A stretch of 64,000 nt of DNA from Terriglobus albidus (GCF_025685425.1 NZ_JAGTAS010000049.1:1-64000), one strand, 5' to 3'. Positions 35,305-45,649 are shown, numbered from the stretch's first letter. The notes: generated from the sequence alone by a model not told the origin. Program-made: numbers and translations.

Positions 35305-36915
35305 CTACTGGTTCAACACGTCTTTGAACTGTGTGAGATCAACCTCGAGGATGGCGTTACCGGAGCGCAGGCTCTCCTGCAATGCCTTGATATCGACAGC
35401 CTGCACGGCAACCTTATTCTTCACGGCGAGCGCAGCACCGGCACCGGCAGCCTGACCCAGAATCATGTACTGCGGCTCCATGCGCAGCGTGGAGTATGCG
35501 GCGTGGCTGGTAGACGGACAAACCGTGACCAGCAGATTGGTGAGCTCCGACGCTTTGGGAAGCAGAATGCGATACGGCATCTGGTAGGGGACGTGCTTCA
35601 TCCGTACCTGTTCCGTGCGCTGCGGAACACCTTCGGTAGCGACCTCACCTTTCTCATCCGCGAACATCTGTACCGGATGCACATCCAGGCCATAGCTGCC
35701 CAGTCCGACCGAGTCTGGCTTGGTGAGATTGTCTACAACATCCTGCTGCCGCATCACGTAATCGCCGATCAGGCGGCGAGCCTCCCGCACATAGACCTCA
35801 TACGGCCAGTTATTATGGTCGACAAACTCGTCTTTCGCCAGCCCCCACTCATTCACCGCGTTCTGAATTGCCTTTGGCACGCGAGGATCGTTCGCCATGA
35901 ACCACAGCATGCCCGCGACAAAGTCAAAGTGCTGCTGCCATATGCGTTCACGCTCGGCATAGTTCGCGTCGGGATAGTTCCAGCTTCCGGCGACGAAGTC
36001 GGCGTAGTTCAGGTCGGCCTTGTCGCTGGCGATCGCGAGGGCAGGCCAGAAGCCTTTAACTAGCCGCTCATCGGAATCATGGCTTGTCGCAAGCAGCATG
36101 CGATTCAGCAGTACATCGTAGAGATGCGGGTTGTAATGGGTTGGCTTGGGATAGGGGAGCTGGTTCTTTTTGTCGTGAGAGAGAACGACGCGGAAGTTGT
36201 AGGCCTGTGTCTTGTTATCACCGTCGCCGACGTTGCCTTCGCGGTGAGGCATCACACCTGCGAGCAGCTTACCTCCGGCGTCGTACGCCTTGATGTGTTC
36301 GGAGTGAGCATCACGCACACCAGCGGAGTATTCGCCGTACTGCTTCTGCGACTCGCGGCCGACAATGTAGGAGGCTCCGGCAAAGGCCATGAGGTCGCCC
36401 TCATAGGTGGCATCGATGAAGACCTTGCCGCGAAAGGTCTTGCCATCTTCAGTATTGATGGCAACGATCTGCTTGCCTTCTTTCCTGACGCCGCCGTGTT
36501 CTTTCAGCCTGCAGCCGGCTGCGACAACGATCTTCGCTTCTTTGAGCATGTCGTTGAAGATCTGCTCGGCGATGTGCGGCTCAGTATTCCACATGCTGGC
36601 ATGGGTGAGATGGTGCTGCTGGTAGTAGGCGTCGCCACGTTGCCAGAACTCATACGGAATGCCGCCGATGACGCTGGGGCGACCGACGTCGGTACGGAAG
36701 AGCCCGTTCGTCACCATGCCGCCGAGATGAGGATTGGCCGAGACCAGCGCAACCTTTGACGCTCCGTTGCGTGAGGCGCTGACCGCGGCGATGATGCCGG
36801 AGGCAGAGCCGCCATAGACCACAACGTCGTACACATCCTTCTCCGCAGCCATTAGGGGACGCGGAGTCAACAGCAGAGAGAGAAGCAGCAACAAGAGAAT
36901 TCGAGTGGGTCGCAT
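35305..36915 (-). CDS. FAD-dependent oxidoreductase 2 (FAD_oxidored)
   Basis: A 536-residue exported flavoprotein of the PF12831 group. The signal peptide ends near PRPLMAAE (about residue 24). The dinucleotide-binding motif is [20 protein letters not shown], then [12 protein letters not shown]; the FAD-site motif [19 protein letters not shown] lies about residue 165, and the C-terminal FAD contact [19 protein letters not shown] about residue 490. These enzymes are often co-located with polysaccharide degradation genes but their reaction is mostly unproven. It is paralogous to the upstream oxidoreductase, 41 bp away. ATG 36915 follows AAAGGAAA. Confidence 0.9.
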   Translation of the reverse strand: MRPTRILLLLLLSLLLTPRPLMAAEKDVYDVVVYGGSASGIIAAVSASRNGASKVALVSANPHLGGMVTNGLFRTDVGRPSVIGGIPYEFWQRGDAYYQQHHLTHASMWNTEPHIAEQIFNDMLKEAKIVVAAGCRLKEHGGVRKEGKQIVAINTEDGKTFRGKVFIDATYEGDLMAFAGASYIVGRESQKQYGEYSAGVRDAHSEHIKAYDAGGKLLAGVMPHREGNVGDGDNKTQAYNFRVVLSHDKKNQLPYPKPTHYNPHLYDVLLNRMLLATSHDSDERLVKGFWPALAIASDKADLNYADFVAGSWNYPDANYAERERIWQQHFDFVAGMLWFMANDPRVPKAIQNAVNEWGLAKDEFVDHNNWPYEVYVREARRLIGDYVMRQQDVVDNLTKPDSVGLGSYGLDVHPVQMFADEKGEVATEGVPQRTEQVRMKHVPYQMPYRILLPKASELTNLLVTVCPSTSHAAYSTLRMEPQYMILGQAAGAGAALAVKNKVAVQAVDIKALQESLRSGNAILEVDLTQFKDVLNQ

Positions 36916-36956
36916 AGTTTCCTTTTGCAGTAATCGAGTGGATCTCATTCGCTGGG

Positions 36957-39152
36957 TTATTCACCGATCCATAGCCAGCGGATTGCTTCGATAGCGACGT
37001 CGCCGTCAGTGCCGGCGTTGCCAACGGTCACGGAGGGCGATTCCCCAGGAGCGATGTGGAAGTCGGCGAGAGGAACGAAGGCGAATGGGGTGTCCTTTAC
37101 CTTCTCGTTGAGGTGGAGCGTACGTGTCCCTTGATTTGTGGTCACCGTAATCGGAACATTCGTCGCTCGGCGGATGCTCTTGGGATAAGCAATCGCGAGG
37201 CGATAGGTTCCAGGCCGGGACAGCCTGGTTTCAAATCGAACTGACTTCTTGCCCTTGTCGTTGTTTAGATCGTGCCAGGCAACGAGATCCCGTTCATCCA
37301 GACCAGCGATGGCAGTCTTATCCCAGAGGCCATGTTCCTGCGCCTGCTCGTAGCTCAAGGTGACATCAGGTGTTCCGTCCGCCGCTGTTCCAATGGTGCG
37401 CTTGGCAATGAGCGAAGAGTTTCCGTCGGAATCCACCACGGTGAGGCTGACCGTACACGGCTTGCTCGAGGTGAAGGTCCACTTCGGCGAGGCATTTGTG
37501 CTCTGCACACTGCCAGATCCGTCGAAGTTCCAAAAGTACTGCGTAAGTGGTGATCGCACTTCCAATGTCTTTACATGGAACTGGACTGCTGCTCCCGGCG
37601 CGGCCGGACCGTCAGCTTCAATGGCGACACGCGGACGGAACATGGGCTCGAGCGGGACCTTCTGCTCACCGAGCCGCCTGCGTAACTCGTCGGTCGAGAT
37701 TGCCTGGACTGCAAGATTCTTCTCGATCGCCATGGATGCCGCCAGCCCCGCTGCCTGGCCAAGCTCCATGAAGACCGGCTCCATGCGGATGGTGCAATAC
37801 GCGATATGCGTTGCAGAGAGATCGACGGGAACGAGAAGATTGTCGGGACTGATCGGCGTAATGGAGCGATAAGGGATGCTGTAGGGATCGGTCCATCCGG
37901 CGATGTTGCCGCCCTCCTGGATAAGGCCTTTGTCCGTAAGGATGGTTTGCACCGGATGCGAGTCGATGACGTAGCTGCCGATGGCGATACCGTCGGGCTT
38001 GATGCGATCGTGCTGCACATCGTTCTGCGTCATCAGGTAGCGGCCGATCATCCGCCTGGCTTCCCGCACATAGAGCTGCGACGAGACGTTACCCGTATCG
38101 GTGAACTCGTCTCTTGGCAGGCCCCATTCTCGCGCTGTCTGCTTGAACTCATCGCTCAGCGATGGATCGTTCTGCAGCATGTACCAGAAGGTCAGCCAGA
38201 GATCGCGGGTGTGCTCGTATACGGCACGGCGCGTTACCCAGTCTGCCTCGACATAGTTGAGATTTCCATCGACATCGTCTGCCTTGTTCGGATCGGACTT
38301 TCCATTCACTGGTCCCCACTCGGGAACGTCAGGGAAGAGCTGCTGGAAGGTGTGAATGTTCTTCTGGTGGATGTGTGCGAGAAAGTCCGCAAACGCCTCC
38401 GGTGTGTAGTGCTGCGGCTTCGGAAACGGAATCCGCAGATCAGGGCGATTCGTAATCGTGGAACGAATGCTGTAGGCCTGCAGACGTTGGTCGCCTTTCC
38501 CGAGTAGCTCGCGCGGACCCCGGTTCATACCCGCCAACGATTCGTTATACTCCGCCGCGCCCTCACGCCCCACACGATAGGGCACATGTGCCGCCGCCAT
38601 CAGATCGCCCTCATACGAGGTATCGATGAAGACCTTGCCGGCAATCTGCTGCGTGCTCTTGTCCGGTGCCTGCACCGTGATCGACTGCAGATGGTTTGGG
38701 CCGAGGGATGCCGAAGTGAGCTGCCGGTCTTTGAGGACCGTGACCTTTGCCTCAGAGAGCATCTCTGCGAAGACCTGTTCGGCGACATGGGGCTCAAAGA
38801 AGATGCCGCCCTTGGTAGCGCGAGCCTGTTCGGAGTCTTTGCCGAAGGCGTGCTCATAGTTAGCCAGCACCCTGGAGAAGAACTCAGCGGGCAAGCCACC
38901 GATGGTCTCCCGCCTTCCGATGTCGGTCTTGGTCAGGCCTCCGGCGACGATACCTCCGATGTGCGCCGATGGCTCGACAAGAACGACATGCCTGCCTTCG
39001 CGTGCGGCTGCCACCGCAGCAGTAATGCCGGCCGGAGTGGCGCCATAGATCACTACATCCGTCTGTGAGGGTTGTGCGATGCTCACCTGCTGCATGGCGA
39101 AGGTCGCGATCGCACAGCTCAACATGCCTATCCGGATACGCTTGAATCTCAT
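36957..39152 (-). CDS. FAD-dependent oxidoreductase 1 with PKD and Xly-like tail
   Basis: A 731-residue exported flavoprotein of the FAD_oxidored (PF12831) type. The signal peptide ends near VSIAQ (about 27). FAD motifs are [57 protein letters not shown] and [19 protein letters not shown] (to about residue 480). A PKD-like domain (about 500-590: [31 protein letters not shown]) and a golvesin/xanthan-lyase-type C-terminal domain (about 600-731: [24 protein letters not shown]) follow, likely binding carbohydrate. It is the second gene of the operon, 56 bp after the receptor. GAGGA precedes ATG 39152. Confidence 0.9.
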   Translation of the reverse strand: MRFKRIRIGMLSCAIATFAMQQVSIAQPSQTDVVIYGATPAGITAAVAAAREGRHVVLVEPSAHIGGIVAGGLTKTDIGRRETIGGLPAEFFSRVLANYEHAFGKDSEQARATKGGIFFEPHVAEQVFAEMLSEAKVTVLKDRQLTSASLGPNHLQSITVQAPDKSTQQIAGKVFIDTSYEGDLMAAAHVPYRVGREGAAEYNESLAGMNRGPRELLGKGDQRLQAYSIRSTITNRPDLRIPFPKPQHYTPEAFADFLAHIHQKNIHTFQQLFPDVPEWGPVNGKSDPNKADDVDGNLNYVEADWVTRRAVYEHTRDLWLTFWYMLQNDPSLSDEFKQTAREWGLPRDEFTDTGNVSSQLYVREARRMIGRYLMTQNDVQHDRIKPDGIAIGSYVIDSHPVQTILTDKGLIQEGGNIAGWTDPYSIPYRSITPISPDNLLVPVDLSATHIAYCTIRMEPVFMELGQAAGLAASMAIEKNLAVQAISTDELRRRLGEQKVPLEPMFRPRVAIEADGPAAPGAAVQFHVKTLEVRSPLTQYFWNFDGSGSVQSTNASPKWTFTSSKPCTVSLTVVDSDGNSSLIAKRTIGTAADGTPDVTLSYEQAQEHGLWDKTAIAGLDERDLVAWHDLNNDKGKKSVRFETRLSRPGTYRLAIAYPKSIRRATNVPITVTTNQGTRTLHLNEKVKDTPFAFVPLADFHIAPGESPSVTVGNAGTDGDVAIEAIRWLWIGE

Positions 39153-39208
39153 CAGTCCTCTGCTTGTTTTTGAAGTCAATGGGTTCGTGGTTGCTGTTGG
39201 AGCGAGGA

Positions 39209-42200
39209 TCAGAACTTCACCTTCACGGCGAACTGGAAGGCGCGCGGGCGGTTTGCCTGCGTGGTCACGGTACCGAAGTTGGCCGACGTAGGCGTTCCGT
39301 TCGGAGCTGACATCTGCGGATGGTTGAGGAAGTTGTAGGACTCCGCACGCAACTGCGTCGTAATGGTGTGGTCATGCCAGCTTGCGGCGATGTTCTTTAC
39401 CAGGACGAAGTCAACGTTCTGCAGCATGTCGCTACGCACGTGCGGAATCTGCCGGCCCATATTTCCGAAGGAATAAGAGCCTGCACTGGTGATGACGCTG
39501 GTATCGAACCACTGCTGTGGCGTCGGATTGTCGAGGTGCGGATTAGCTCCCGGAGCAAGCACCGCCGGACGGGCGATGTTCACCGGGAAGCCGGACTGCA
39601 GACGGATGATGGTGTTGGCATCCCAGCCGCCAAGCGCGGTCTCCATCAGGCGATTCATGCCGTGGGCAAAGCGTCTTCCACGACCGAAGGGAAGCTGCCC
39701 GAGGAAGCTGATGATGGCCTGATGCGTAGCATCCTGGTCGGAGAGTGCATACTCTCCGGCGCGGTTGTAGGAGTCCAGCGGAACACCGAGGTTATCCATC
39801 GATTTCGCATAGGTGTAGGCAGCATTCACGCTGAGCGCCTTCGAGAAACGCTTGGTCACCTGCACCGTTCCCGCGTTGTAGTTGGTCTTTCCTGCGGGCT
39901 CGTAGACCTGCACCACTCCACCGTCACCGACATACTGCGGATAGGGCAGCAGCGACTGGCGGAGGGTGATGGTCTTCTGCCCGGGCGCCGACTGGTTGGC
40001 GAGCACGCCATAGAACGGATTGGGTACCGTAGTTGTCGTGAGCTTCGAACCGAGGCTCAGATATTGGTTCGGCAGCTGGTTCAGGTTCTTCGAGGTGGCG
40101 ATGTGCGTCCCCAGGTTTCCCCAGTAGTGCGTGTCGAGCACGAATCCGAAGGGAAGCTGCTTCTGGAAGTCGAGACTGAACATCTGCACGTAGCCGGAGG
40201 TGTAGTGATAGAGCGGGATGCTGATGGTGGAGCCTGCGCCGGTATTTGGATCGCGGTTATTGCTGGGCAGCGTCGCTCCCTGCGGGAAGGGATCAGTCAG
40301 TGAGTTTGTTGGGATCACACTGTCGATCGGCATCAATGTATCGACAGTTGTGCCAATGGCTCCTGCACCGCTGGCCTGCACGGACTTAGGCAGGAAGAAG
40401 ATGCCGTAGCCTCCGCGCAGCACTGCCTGATGCGGCAACTGATAGGCGAAGCCAAAGCGCGGATTGAAGTTGGTCCACTTGGTCTCCTGCTGATCTTTCG
40501 AGTGACCGCTGCCTGCCCATACGGCGACACCGGTGAGGTTTGGCAGATGAGCGGGACCGGCGAGAGGACTGGGAGCTGTGGGATCAAACCATGCAACGCG
40601 GTTGTACTTCTCGCGGTTGCCGCGGCTGAGGTCCCAGCGCAGACCGAAGTTCAGCGTAAGGTGTGACGTCGCGCGAAAGTCATCCTGCACGAAGAGAGCG
40701 GAGTACAGGCCTCCCGTGGAGATGGCCGCGACCTTGCGGATGTAGCTTCCAGCGGCGCCGGTTGTCGAACTCACACCCGACGGAATGCCAAGCAGGAAGC
40801 TGGCCAGATCATTACCCTGCGTCTTACTGGTAGCTGCGGTTGGGTTCTGCTGCGTGAAAGTGTGATCGAACTTCAGGGTGCCGGAGGAGTTCGCGTTCTG
40901 ATACTCGTTGAAGTTGAGGATCCAGTACTCCGCGCCGAACTTCCAGGAGTGGCGTCCGCGTGTATAAGTCAGCAGGCCGGTGGTGACGTAGTTGTTTCTG
41001 GGCTGATGCTGCTGGCCCACGGAGCTCTTCTGCGTGAGCGCACGGTAATCCGTCATCGAGATGATCGGAAGCTGCGGGGCAGCGGTAGAGGCAAAGGTAG
41101 AGGAAAAGCCCAGACCGGCAAGATCAACCGTAGGCAGACCGCCTGCCTGATTCGCCAGGCCGCGGGTGAATGAGGTCTGGATATTGGCGAAAAGATTCTG
41201 CGTGATGACGCGAGAGAGGCCGACGACGATCTGCGCATAGTGATCGTCGGTTACGGTGCCGGCGATGGCAGGCGGCATGGCTCCGGGGACGATGCGCGCA
41301 TCGGTCTGCCGTGAGAAGCGGCCAAAGACCGTTGTCTTCTCTCCGGGATGCAGATCCGTCCGGAGGTCGTACTTGTTGGTATTGGTGACCGAGTTGTCGG
41401 TGTAGATGAAGTTGTTGACGTTGGTGACGGCATTGCCCGCCTGGTTCGGCAGCGGGTACGACTTCAGGATGTTCAGTGCCAACGGATTGATGCGGTTGGA
41501 GGGAATGATGTTCCCCTTGAACGCCGTGCGTCGTCCAGTAGTGGCGTTATAAGTTGCCGGGTCATAGATGGTTACCTGCACCGGAGCACTCGCAGCCGAA
41601 GCCTGGTAGTAGGTCGAGGAGAAGTCGCCGGAGCGCTGTGCCTGTGTTGGCACGCTGGAGAGAGTGCTGACCGGAAGCTGCTGCCGCAGGGCCTCGAAGT
41701 CGCCGAAGATGAACCAGCGGTCGCGAAGGATGGGAAAGCCGACCACGCCGCCGGTCTGACGGCGATGATAGTTGGGCACATTGCCGGTTGCGAAGTAGTT
41801 GCTGGCGTCCATCGAGCTGTCGCGCTCGAAGTCATAGACACTGCCATGGATGTCATTCGTTCCGGATTTGGTAAGCACGTTGACGATGCCGCCTGAGGTG
41901 CGGCCGAACTGTGCGTCATAGCTGGTGGCCTGAACCTTGAACTCCTGCACGGCGTCGACCGGCGGGCTGATGACGGCACGGCTGACGTCGCCGGTGGTGT
42001 TGGGCGCTCCGTCGAGCATGATGGCCTGCGAGCCGCTGCGGCCTCCGCCGACGTTGAAGTCGGAGCGGAAGTAGTTACGGCCGATGTTGCCGCCGCCACC
42101 GTCACTGAAGTTCGATCCGAGCACGGTGCCGGGTGTCAGTGCGATAAGCCCGAGCGAATCGCGCAGGTTGAGCGGAAGCTCCTCGATCTCGCGCTGAGTC

Positions 42201-42730
42201 ACGACCTGGCCGAGCGATGCGTTGGCGGTCTCGACACCAGTCGACATGCTGGTGACGGTGACGATCTCCTTCACCTCGCCCACCTCCAGCGTGATGTCGA
42301 GCTGCAGTACCTGGTCGACCAGAAGGGTGACGTTCTCCTGTTGGAAGGCGCGGAAGCCGGGCATGGTGCACGAGATGCGGTAGGTGGATGGCTGGAGCGA
42401 CGGGAACCGGTAGACACCCTGTTCGTCGGACTTGGAGCTGATCGAAGTTCCCCGAGCCGTATCGGTCGCCACCAGGACGGCGTTGGGAACGATGGCTCCG
42501 GCGGTGTCCTTCACCAGGCCGGTGACCTGGGAGGTGTAGCTCTGCGCCTCGGCTGTCTTCGGCATGAGGATGAAGACCGTCAGCAAGGCGAGCAGGAAGA
42601 TGAGAGAACGACCGGTTGCGGACAGAGACCAGGAGACCGGGAAAACGAATTTTTTTGAAAACTGTGTATGGACGAACAAGTTGCAGGCCCTCCGTTGAGA
42701 CGTCGGCAAGGTTCGATCCCGAGGCTGCAA
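39209..42730 (-). CDS. TonB-dependent receptor, Oar-like with CarboxypepD_reg domain
   Basis: A 1173-residue outer-membrane receptor. A signal segment (LIFLLALLTVFILMPKTAEA, about residues 43-62) precedes a carboxypeptidase-regulatory-like domain (VTGLVKDTAGAIVPNAVLVA), a plug domain (about 165-300; IMLDGAPNTTGDVSRAV, FGRTSGGIVNVLTKSGTNDI) and a beta-barrel ending in AFQFAVKVKF with the terminal Phe used for outer-membrane assembly. This Oar/SusC-like form with no separate SusD partner is typical of acidobacteria and is thought to take up glycans. The start is uncertain: TTG 42730 leaves a long leader, and TTG 42679 is another option. It is the first gene of the operon and divergent from the regulator at 42821. 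Confidence 0.93.
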   Translation of the reverse strand: MQPRDRTLPTSQRRACNLFVHTQFSKKFVFPVSWSLSATGRSLIFLLALLTVFILMPKTAEAQSYTSQVTGLVKDTAGAIVPNAVLVATDTARGTSISSKSDEQGVYRFPSLQPSTYRISCTMPGFRAFQQENVTLLVDQVLQLDITLEVGEVKEIVTVTSMSTGVETANASLGQVVTQREIEELPLNLRDSLGLIALTPGTVLGSNFSDGGGGNIGRNYFRSDFNVGGGRSGSQAIMLDGAPNTTGDVSRAVISPPVDAVQEFKVQATSYDAQFGRTSGGIVNVLTKSGTNDIHGSVYDFERDSSMDASNYFATGNVPNYHRRQTGGVVGFPILRDRWFIFGDFEALRQQLPVSTLSSVPTQAQRSGDFSSTYYQASAASAPVQVTIYDPATYNATTGRRTAFKGNIIPSNRINPLALNILKSYPLPNQAGNAVTNVNNFIYTDNSVTNTNKYDLRTDLHPGEKTTVFGRFSRQTDARIVPGAMPPAIAGTVTDDHYAQIVVGLSRVITQNLFANIQTSFTRGLANQAGGLPTVDLAGLGFSSTFASTAAPQLPIISMTDYRALTQKSSVGQQHQPRNNYVTTGLLTYTRGRHSWKFGAEYWILNFNEYQNANSSGTLKFDHTFTQQNPTAATSKTQGNDLASFLLGIPSGVSSTTGAAGSYIRKVAAISTGGLYSALFVQDDFRATSHLTLNFGLRWDLSRGNREKYNRVAWFDPTAPSPLAGPAHLPNLTGVAVWAGSGHSKDQQETKWTNFNPRFGFAYQLPHQAVLRGGYGIFFLPKSVQASGAGAIGTTVDTLMPIDSVIPTNSLTDPFPQGATLPSNNRDPNTGAGSTISIPLYHYTSGYVQMFSLDFQKQLPFGFVLDTHYWGNLGTHIATSKNLNQLPNQYLSLGSKLTTTTVPNPFYGVLANQSAPGQKTITLRQSLLPYPQYVGDGGVVQVYEPAGKTNYNAGTVQVTKRFSKALSVNAAYTYAKSMDNLGVPLDSYNRAGEYALSDQDATHQAIISFLGQLPFGRGRRFAHGMNRLMETALGGWDANTIIRLQSGFPVNIARPAVLAPGANPHLDNPTPQQWFDTSVITSAGSYSFGNMGRQIPHVRSDMLQNVDFVLVKNIAASWHDHTITTQLRAESYNFLNHPQMSAPNGTPTSANFGTVTTQANRPRAFQFAVKVKF

Positions 42731-42753
42731 ATTGTCGAGTTGCGAGGGGTTAT

Positions 42754-42766
42754 GTTACGATGTAAC
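42754..42766. promoter_or_regulatory. Palindrome between receptor and regulator, site 1
   Basis: GTTACGATGTAAC is a perfect 5-bp-arm palindrome about 30 bp upstream of the receptor reading frame. One further mismatch-tolerant base pair extends it. It is a candidate operator of the divergent regulator. Confidence 0.5.
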
Positions 42767-42780
42767 GTCCTTTTTTCAAT

Positions 42781-42802
42781 AACCTACAAGGATTTGTAGG
42801 TT
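42781..42802. promoter_or_regulatory. Palindrome between receptor and regulator, site 2
   Basis: AACCTACAA and TTGTAGGTT are perfectly complementary 9-bp arms around GGAT, ending 18 bp before the regulator start. Placement suggests autoregulation or a small hairpin in the leader. Confidence 0.6.
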
Positions 42803-42820
42803 TCGCGGAAGGCGCGCGGC

Positions 42821-44137
42821 ATGACGACATCGTCTCTTCTTTCGGGTGCAGCGGAGAGCGCTGAGGGTGCTGTAGAGCTTCGCGGACCTCTGGCCAGCCG
42901 CCTGCTGGAGAAGTCCCCGGCGATGAAGCGCCTGCTGGTCTATCTGTGGGAGCACCGGACAGAAGAGCTGAACGAATACGCCATCGCCACTGAGGCACTG
43001 GACCGCAGATCGGACTTCGATCCACGAACGGACGCGGCGGTCCGGGTGCAGATAGCGCGCCTCCGCCAGAAGCTGAAAGGGTTCTACGACGACGAAGGCG
43101 CCCAGGACCCGTGGCGGCTCTCCATTCCTCTGGGCTCTTACCAGCTGCAGGCGGAACCCGTCTCCAAAGATGGTGTGGCACCTGATCTTCTGGTGCAGGT
43201 GAACCCGCCGCCGCTCGCTGCTCCGGTTGTGCCCGCGATAGTTCCGGAGCCCGCGGTCGCAAAACCGCCAGCGACTCGATACCTCTGGTTCTGTGTTGCG
43301 GCTCTGGGAACGCTCGCGCTTGGATGGCTGCTTGGTTCACGGTGGGAACGCCGAAGTCAGAACCTGGCGGCGGAGTCCTCTTCTGCGGCGGTCTCCCCCT
43401 TCTGGGCAAATCTACTGAAGGGTGGACGGCCAACACAGATCGTCTTTCCGAACCCGGTCTTCTTTACCTGGGTCGACAAGAACGGCGACACGCTGGTGGT
43501 GCGCGACCCGGCGGTGAACTCGTATCACGATCTCGAACGGTCACCCTCGTTGTCTGGGCTGGAAGGACAGCGTGGGAAGCCAATCCTGGCGCAGGACTAC
43601 ACGGTCGCGTCGGACACACGGGCTGTCTTTCGGTTGGCTCAGTATCTGCAGCCGCTGGGGACAAAGATCAGCCCGTCGAGCAGTACTGAGCTCTCACCGG
43701 AGTCGGCTGATAGCGCCAACCTGATCCTGCTGGGTACCGTGGGAACGCTGGCCCCGTATCAGGCGTATCTGGACAAGCTCCACTTCCGGATTCCGGAGCA
43801 TAAGCAGTTCATTGAAGACGCGACGCCCGGTCTGAAGGCGCCGGTGCACTTCGAGACGGTGCGTGAGTCACCGACGAGGATCGTGGCTCCGGGAATCGTT
43901 GCTCTGCTGCCGGGCCACTCCTCCGATAGCTTCGTCCTGGTGCTCGCCGGGTATCACACGAACGCGCTGATCTCGTACCTGACCTCGGTTAACGGCCTCG
44001 CCGACCTGCAGAAGGCTCGGGCTGCGCATGGCAATCCGGAGTTCTTCGATGCGGTGGTGCTCTCTGAGGTGAACGGAACCACACCGCTGCGAAGCTGGGT
44101 TGCAGCCCTCAGGCCGTTGGCTAAAGAGCCTCGATAG
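42821..44137 (+). CDS. Transmembrane winged-helix regulator of the receptor operon
   Basis: A 438-residue protein with an N-terminal cytosolic DNA-binding-like domain (about residues 20-110): MKRLLVYLWEHRTEELNEYA, IATEALDRRSDFDPRTDAAV, RVQIARLRQKLKGFYDDEG and LSIPLGSYQ, a pattern frequent in acidobacterial regulators. A Pro-rich linker (128-150) leads to one transmembrane helix (about 154-173) and a periplasmic domain of about 260 residues rich in beta strands. The topology suggests direct signal transfer from periplasm to DNA, as in CadC/ToxR. It is divergent from the TonB receptor with two palindromes between them, so it very probably controls the receptor operon. The ligand is unknown. Confidence 0.8.
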   Translation: MTTSSLLSGAAESAEGAVELRGPLASRLLEKSPAMKRLLVYLWEHRTEELNEYAIATEALDRRSDFDPRTDAAVRVQIARLRQKLKGFYDDEGAQDPWRLSIPLGSYQLQAEPVSKDGVAPDLLVQVNPPPLAAPVVPAIVPEPAVAKPPATRYLWFCVAALGTLALGWLLGSRWERRSQNLAAESSSAAVSPFWANLLKGGRPTQIVFPNPVFFTWVDKNGDTLVVRDPAVNSYHDLERSPSLSGLEGQRGKPILAQDYTVASDTRAVFRLAQYLQPLGTKISPSSSTELSPESADSANLILLGTVGTLAPYQAYLDKLHFRIPEHKQFIEDATPGLKAPVHFETVRESPTRIVAPGIVALLPGHSSDSFVLVLAGYHTNALISYLTSVNGLADLQKARAAHGNPEFFDAVVLSEVNGTTPLRSWVAALRPLAKEPR

Positions 44138-44243
44138 CGCGCCGTTCCGATGAACGGCGATCGCACTCGATCATTACTCGCTTCTTGAACTTATCTCAGA
44201 TTGCTCGTCAGGTCATTGAGGGATGCACCAAATACCTGCAGAG

Positions 44244-44338
44244 TTATAGAGCGGGCCTTCAGCCCTTTGGCTTTCAATGTGCCTGAGACCTGGGGCGTTG
44301 CCCCAGGCTGGTATAGAACGCGCCTTCAGCGCTCTCCT
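44244..44338. repeat. Triple-hairpin repeat (family B)
   Basis: GCGGGCCTTCAGCCC, CCTGGGGCGTTGCCCCAGG, and GAACGCGCCTTCAGCGC in the same order as at 19872 and 26002. The rest of the 307-bp gap shows no gene. Confidence 0.8.
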
Positions 44339-44444
44339 GCCAAAGCATCCTTGCAGTAGGAATTACCATGCTTTCAGCAGGCCTAGCATCGAATTTATCG
44401 ATACATGCTAGCGGGATATACTTCGCGGCGAGGTGAAAGCTGCG

Positions 44445-45572
44445 ATGCGTCTGTCTCTCTACCGTCTCTCCTGTGTAGTCCTTCTGCTGGCAACCTATGC
44501 GGGAGCGCCTGCACAGACTGCGGCGCCGGCCACGACACCTGCCCGGCAGCCGGCGCCGACACGCGATCCGCGCACCCCTGGCTACGTCGAGGCAAAAGAT
44601 TTGCCCGACGGACAGCTTCCTCCTGCGGACCAGGATGGCAACTTCATTCTCGGACCGACACATCAGCCGGCTCCGGAAGCCGTCGCTCACGAAGGAATAC
44701 CGCATGGCGACGTCGGCGAGTTTGTACTGAGCTCTGCCGACAGCAAGATCTATCCGGGCATCGCGCGCGAACCGAACACCTTCGGAACTCCTGATCAGAA
44801 CGATCCGGCAAAGCTGATCGTCACCACCAGCCATCCGGCGCCCTATACGCGCAAGGTCACGGTCTATGTGCCGAAGCAGTATGTTGCGGGAACAGTTGCA
44901 CCCTTCATCGTCGGCGCGGATGGGCCTGACACGTTGCTCTTCACCGTGCTCGATTCACTCATCGCGGCGCATAAGGTGCCGCCGATGATTGCCATCTCCA
45001 TCTCGAACGGCAGCGGAGATGCTCAGGGAAGCGAACGTGGCCTTGAGTACGACACCATGTCGGGACGCTATGCGGAGTTCGTTGAGCAGGAGGTCCTGCC
45101 AAAGGTGGAGTCACAGTTCCATGTAAAGCTGACGCGCGACCCCGAGGGCCGCGCCACCATGGGTGGAAGCTCCGGTGGCTCATGCGCGTTGATCATGGCC
45201 TGGTATCACCCGGAGCTCTACCATCGCGTACTGACCTACTCCGGCACTTACGTGAACCAGCAGTGGCCGAGTGATCCAAAGACCGCGCATGGAGCGTGGG
45301 AGTTCCATGAACATCTGATTCCGCAGTCTGCGCGGAAGCCGATACGTCTATGGATGGAAGTAGGCGACCGTGACCTTTTGAATCCGAATGTCATGCGCGA
45401 CAACATGCACGACTGGGTCGTAGCCAATGAGAATATGGCCCGAGTGTTGAAGGCGAAGGGATACCACTATCAATTCGTCTTCGCACGGAACGCCGGCCAT
45501 ACGGATCGGACTGTGAAACAGCAGACGTTGCCGGAGGCGCTGGAGTATCTGTGGAAGGAGTATAAGTACTGA
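44445..45572 (+). CDS. Secreted esterase (enterochelin esterase/Fes-like)
   Basis: A 375-residue exported alpha/beta hydrolase. The signal peptide ends about residue 24 (GAPAQ), followed by an Ala/Pro/Thr-rich linker. The esterase domain (about 130-370) has RKVTVYVPKQYV, APFIVGADG, the nucleophile elbow MGGSSGGSCA, VGDRDLLNPN (acid region) and the catalytic His in RNAGHTD. ATG 44445 is chosen because GAGGTGA lies 8 nt upstream; GTG 44433 is in frame. The family hydrolyses siderophore or carbohydrate esters, including acetyl-xylan-type substrates. It follows the glycan regulator in orientation but is separated by a repeat, so linkage to that system is uncertain. Confidence 0.88.
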   Translation: MRLSLYRLSCVVLLLATYAGAPAQTAAPATTPARQPAPTRDPRTPGYVEAKDLPDGQLPPADQDGNFILGPTHQPAPEAVAHEGIPHGDVGEFVLSSADSKIYPGIAREPNTFGTPDQNDPAKLIVTTSHPAPYTRKVTVYVPKQYVAGTVAPFIVGADGPDTLLFTVLDSLIAAHKVPPMIAISISNGSGDAQGSERGLEYDTMSGRYAEFVEQEVLPKVESQFHVKLTRDPEGRATMGGSSGGSCALIMAWYHPELYHRVLTYSGTYVNQQWPSDPKTAHGAWEFHEHLIPQSARKPIRLWMEVGDRDLLNPNVMRDNMHDWVVANENMARVLKAKGYHYQFVFARNAGHTDRTVKQQTLPEALEYLWKEYKY

Positions 45573-45649
45573 GTTAAAAGTTAAAAGTTGTAAGTTAAAG
45601 CGTTAATGCATGGGTTAGATCGAGAAACATTGCCCTCCTTACGCTGCAG

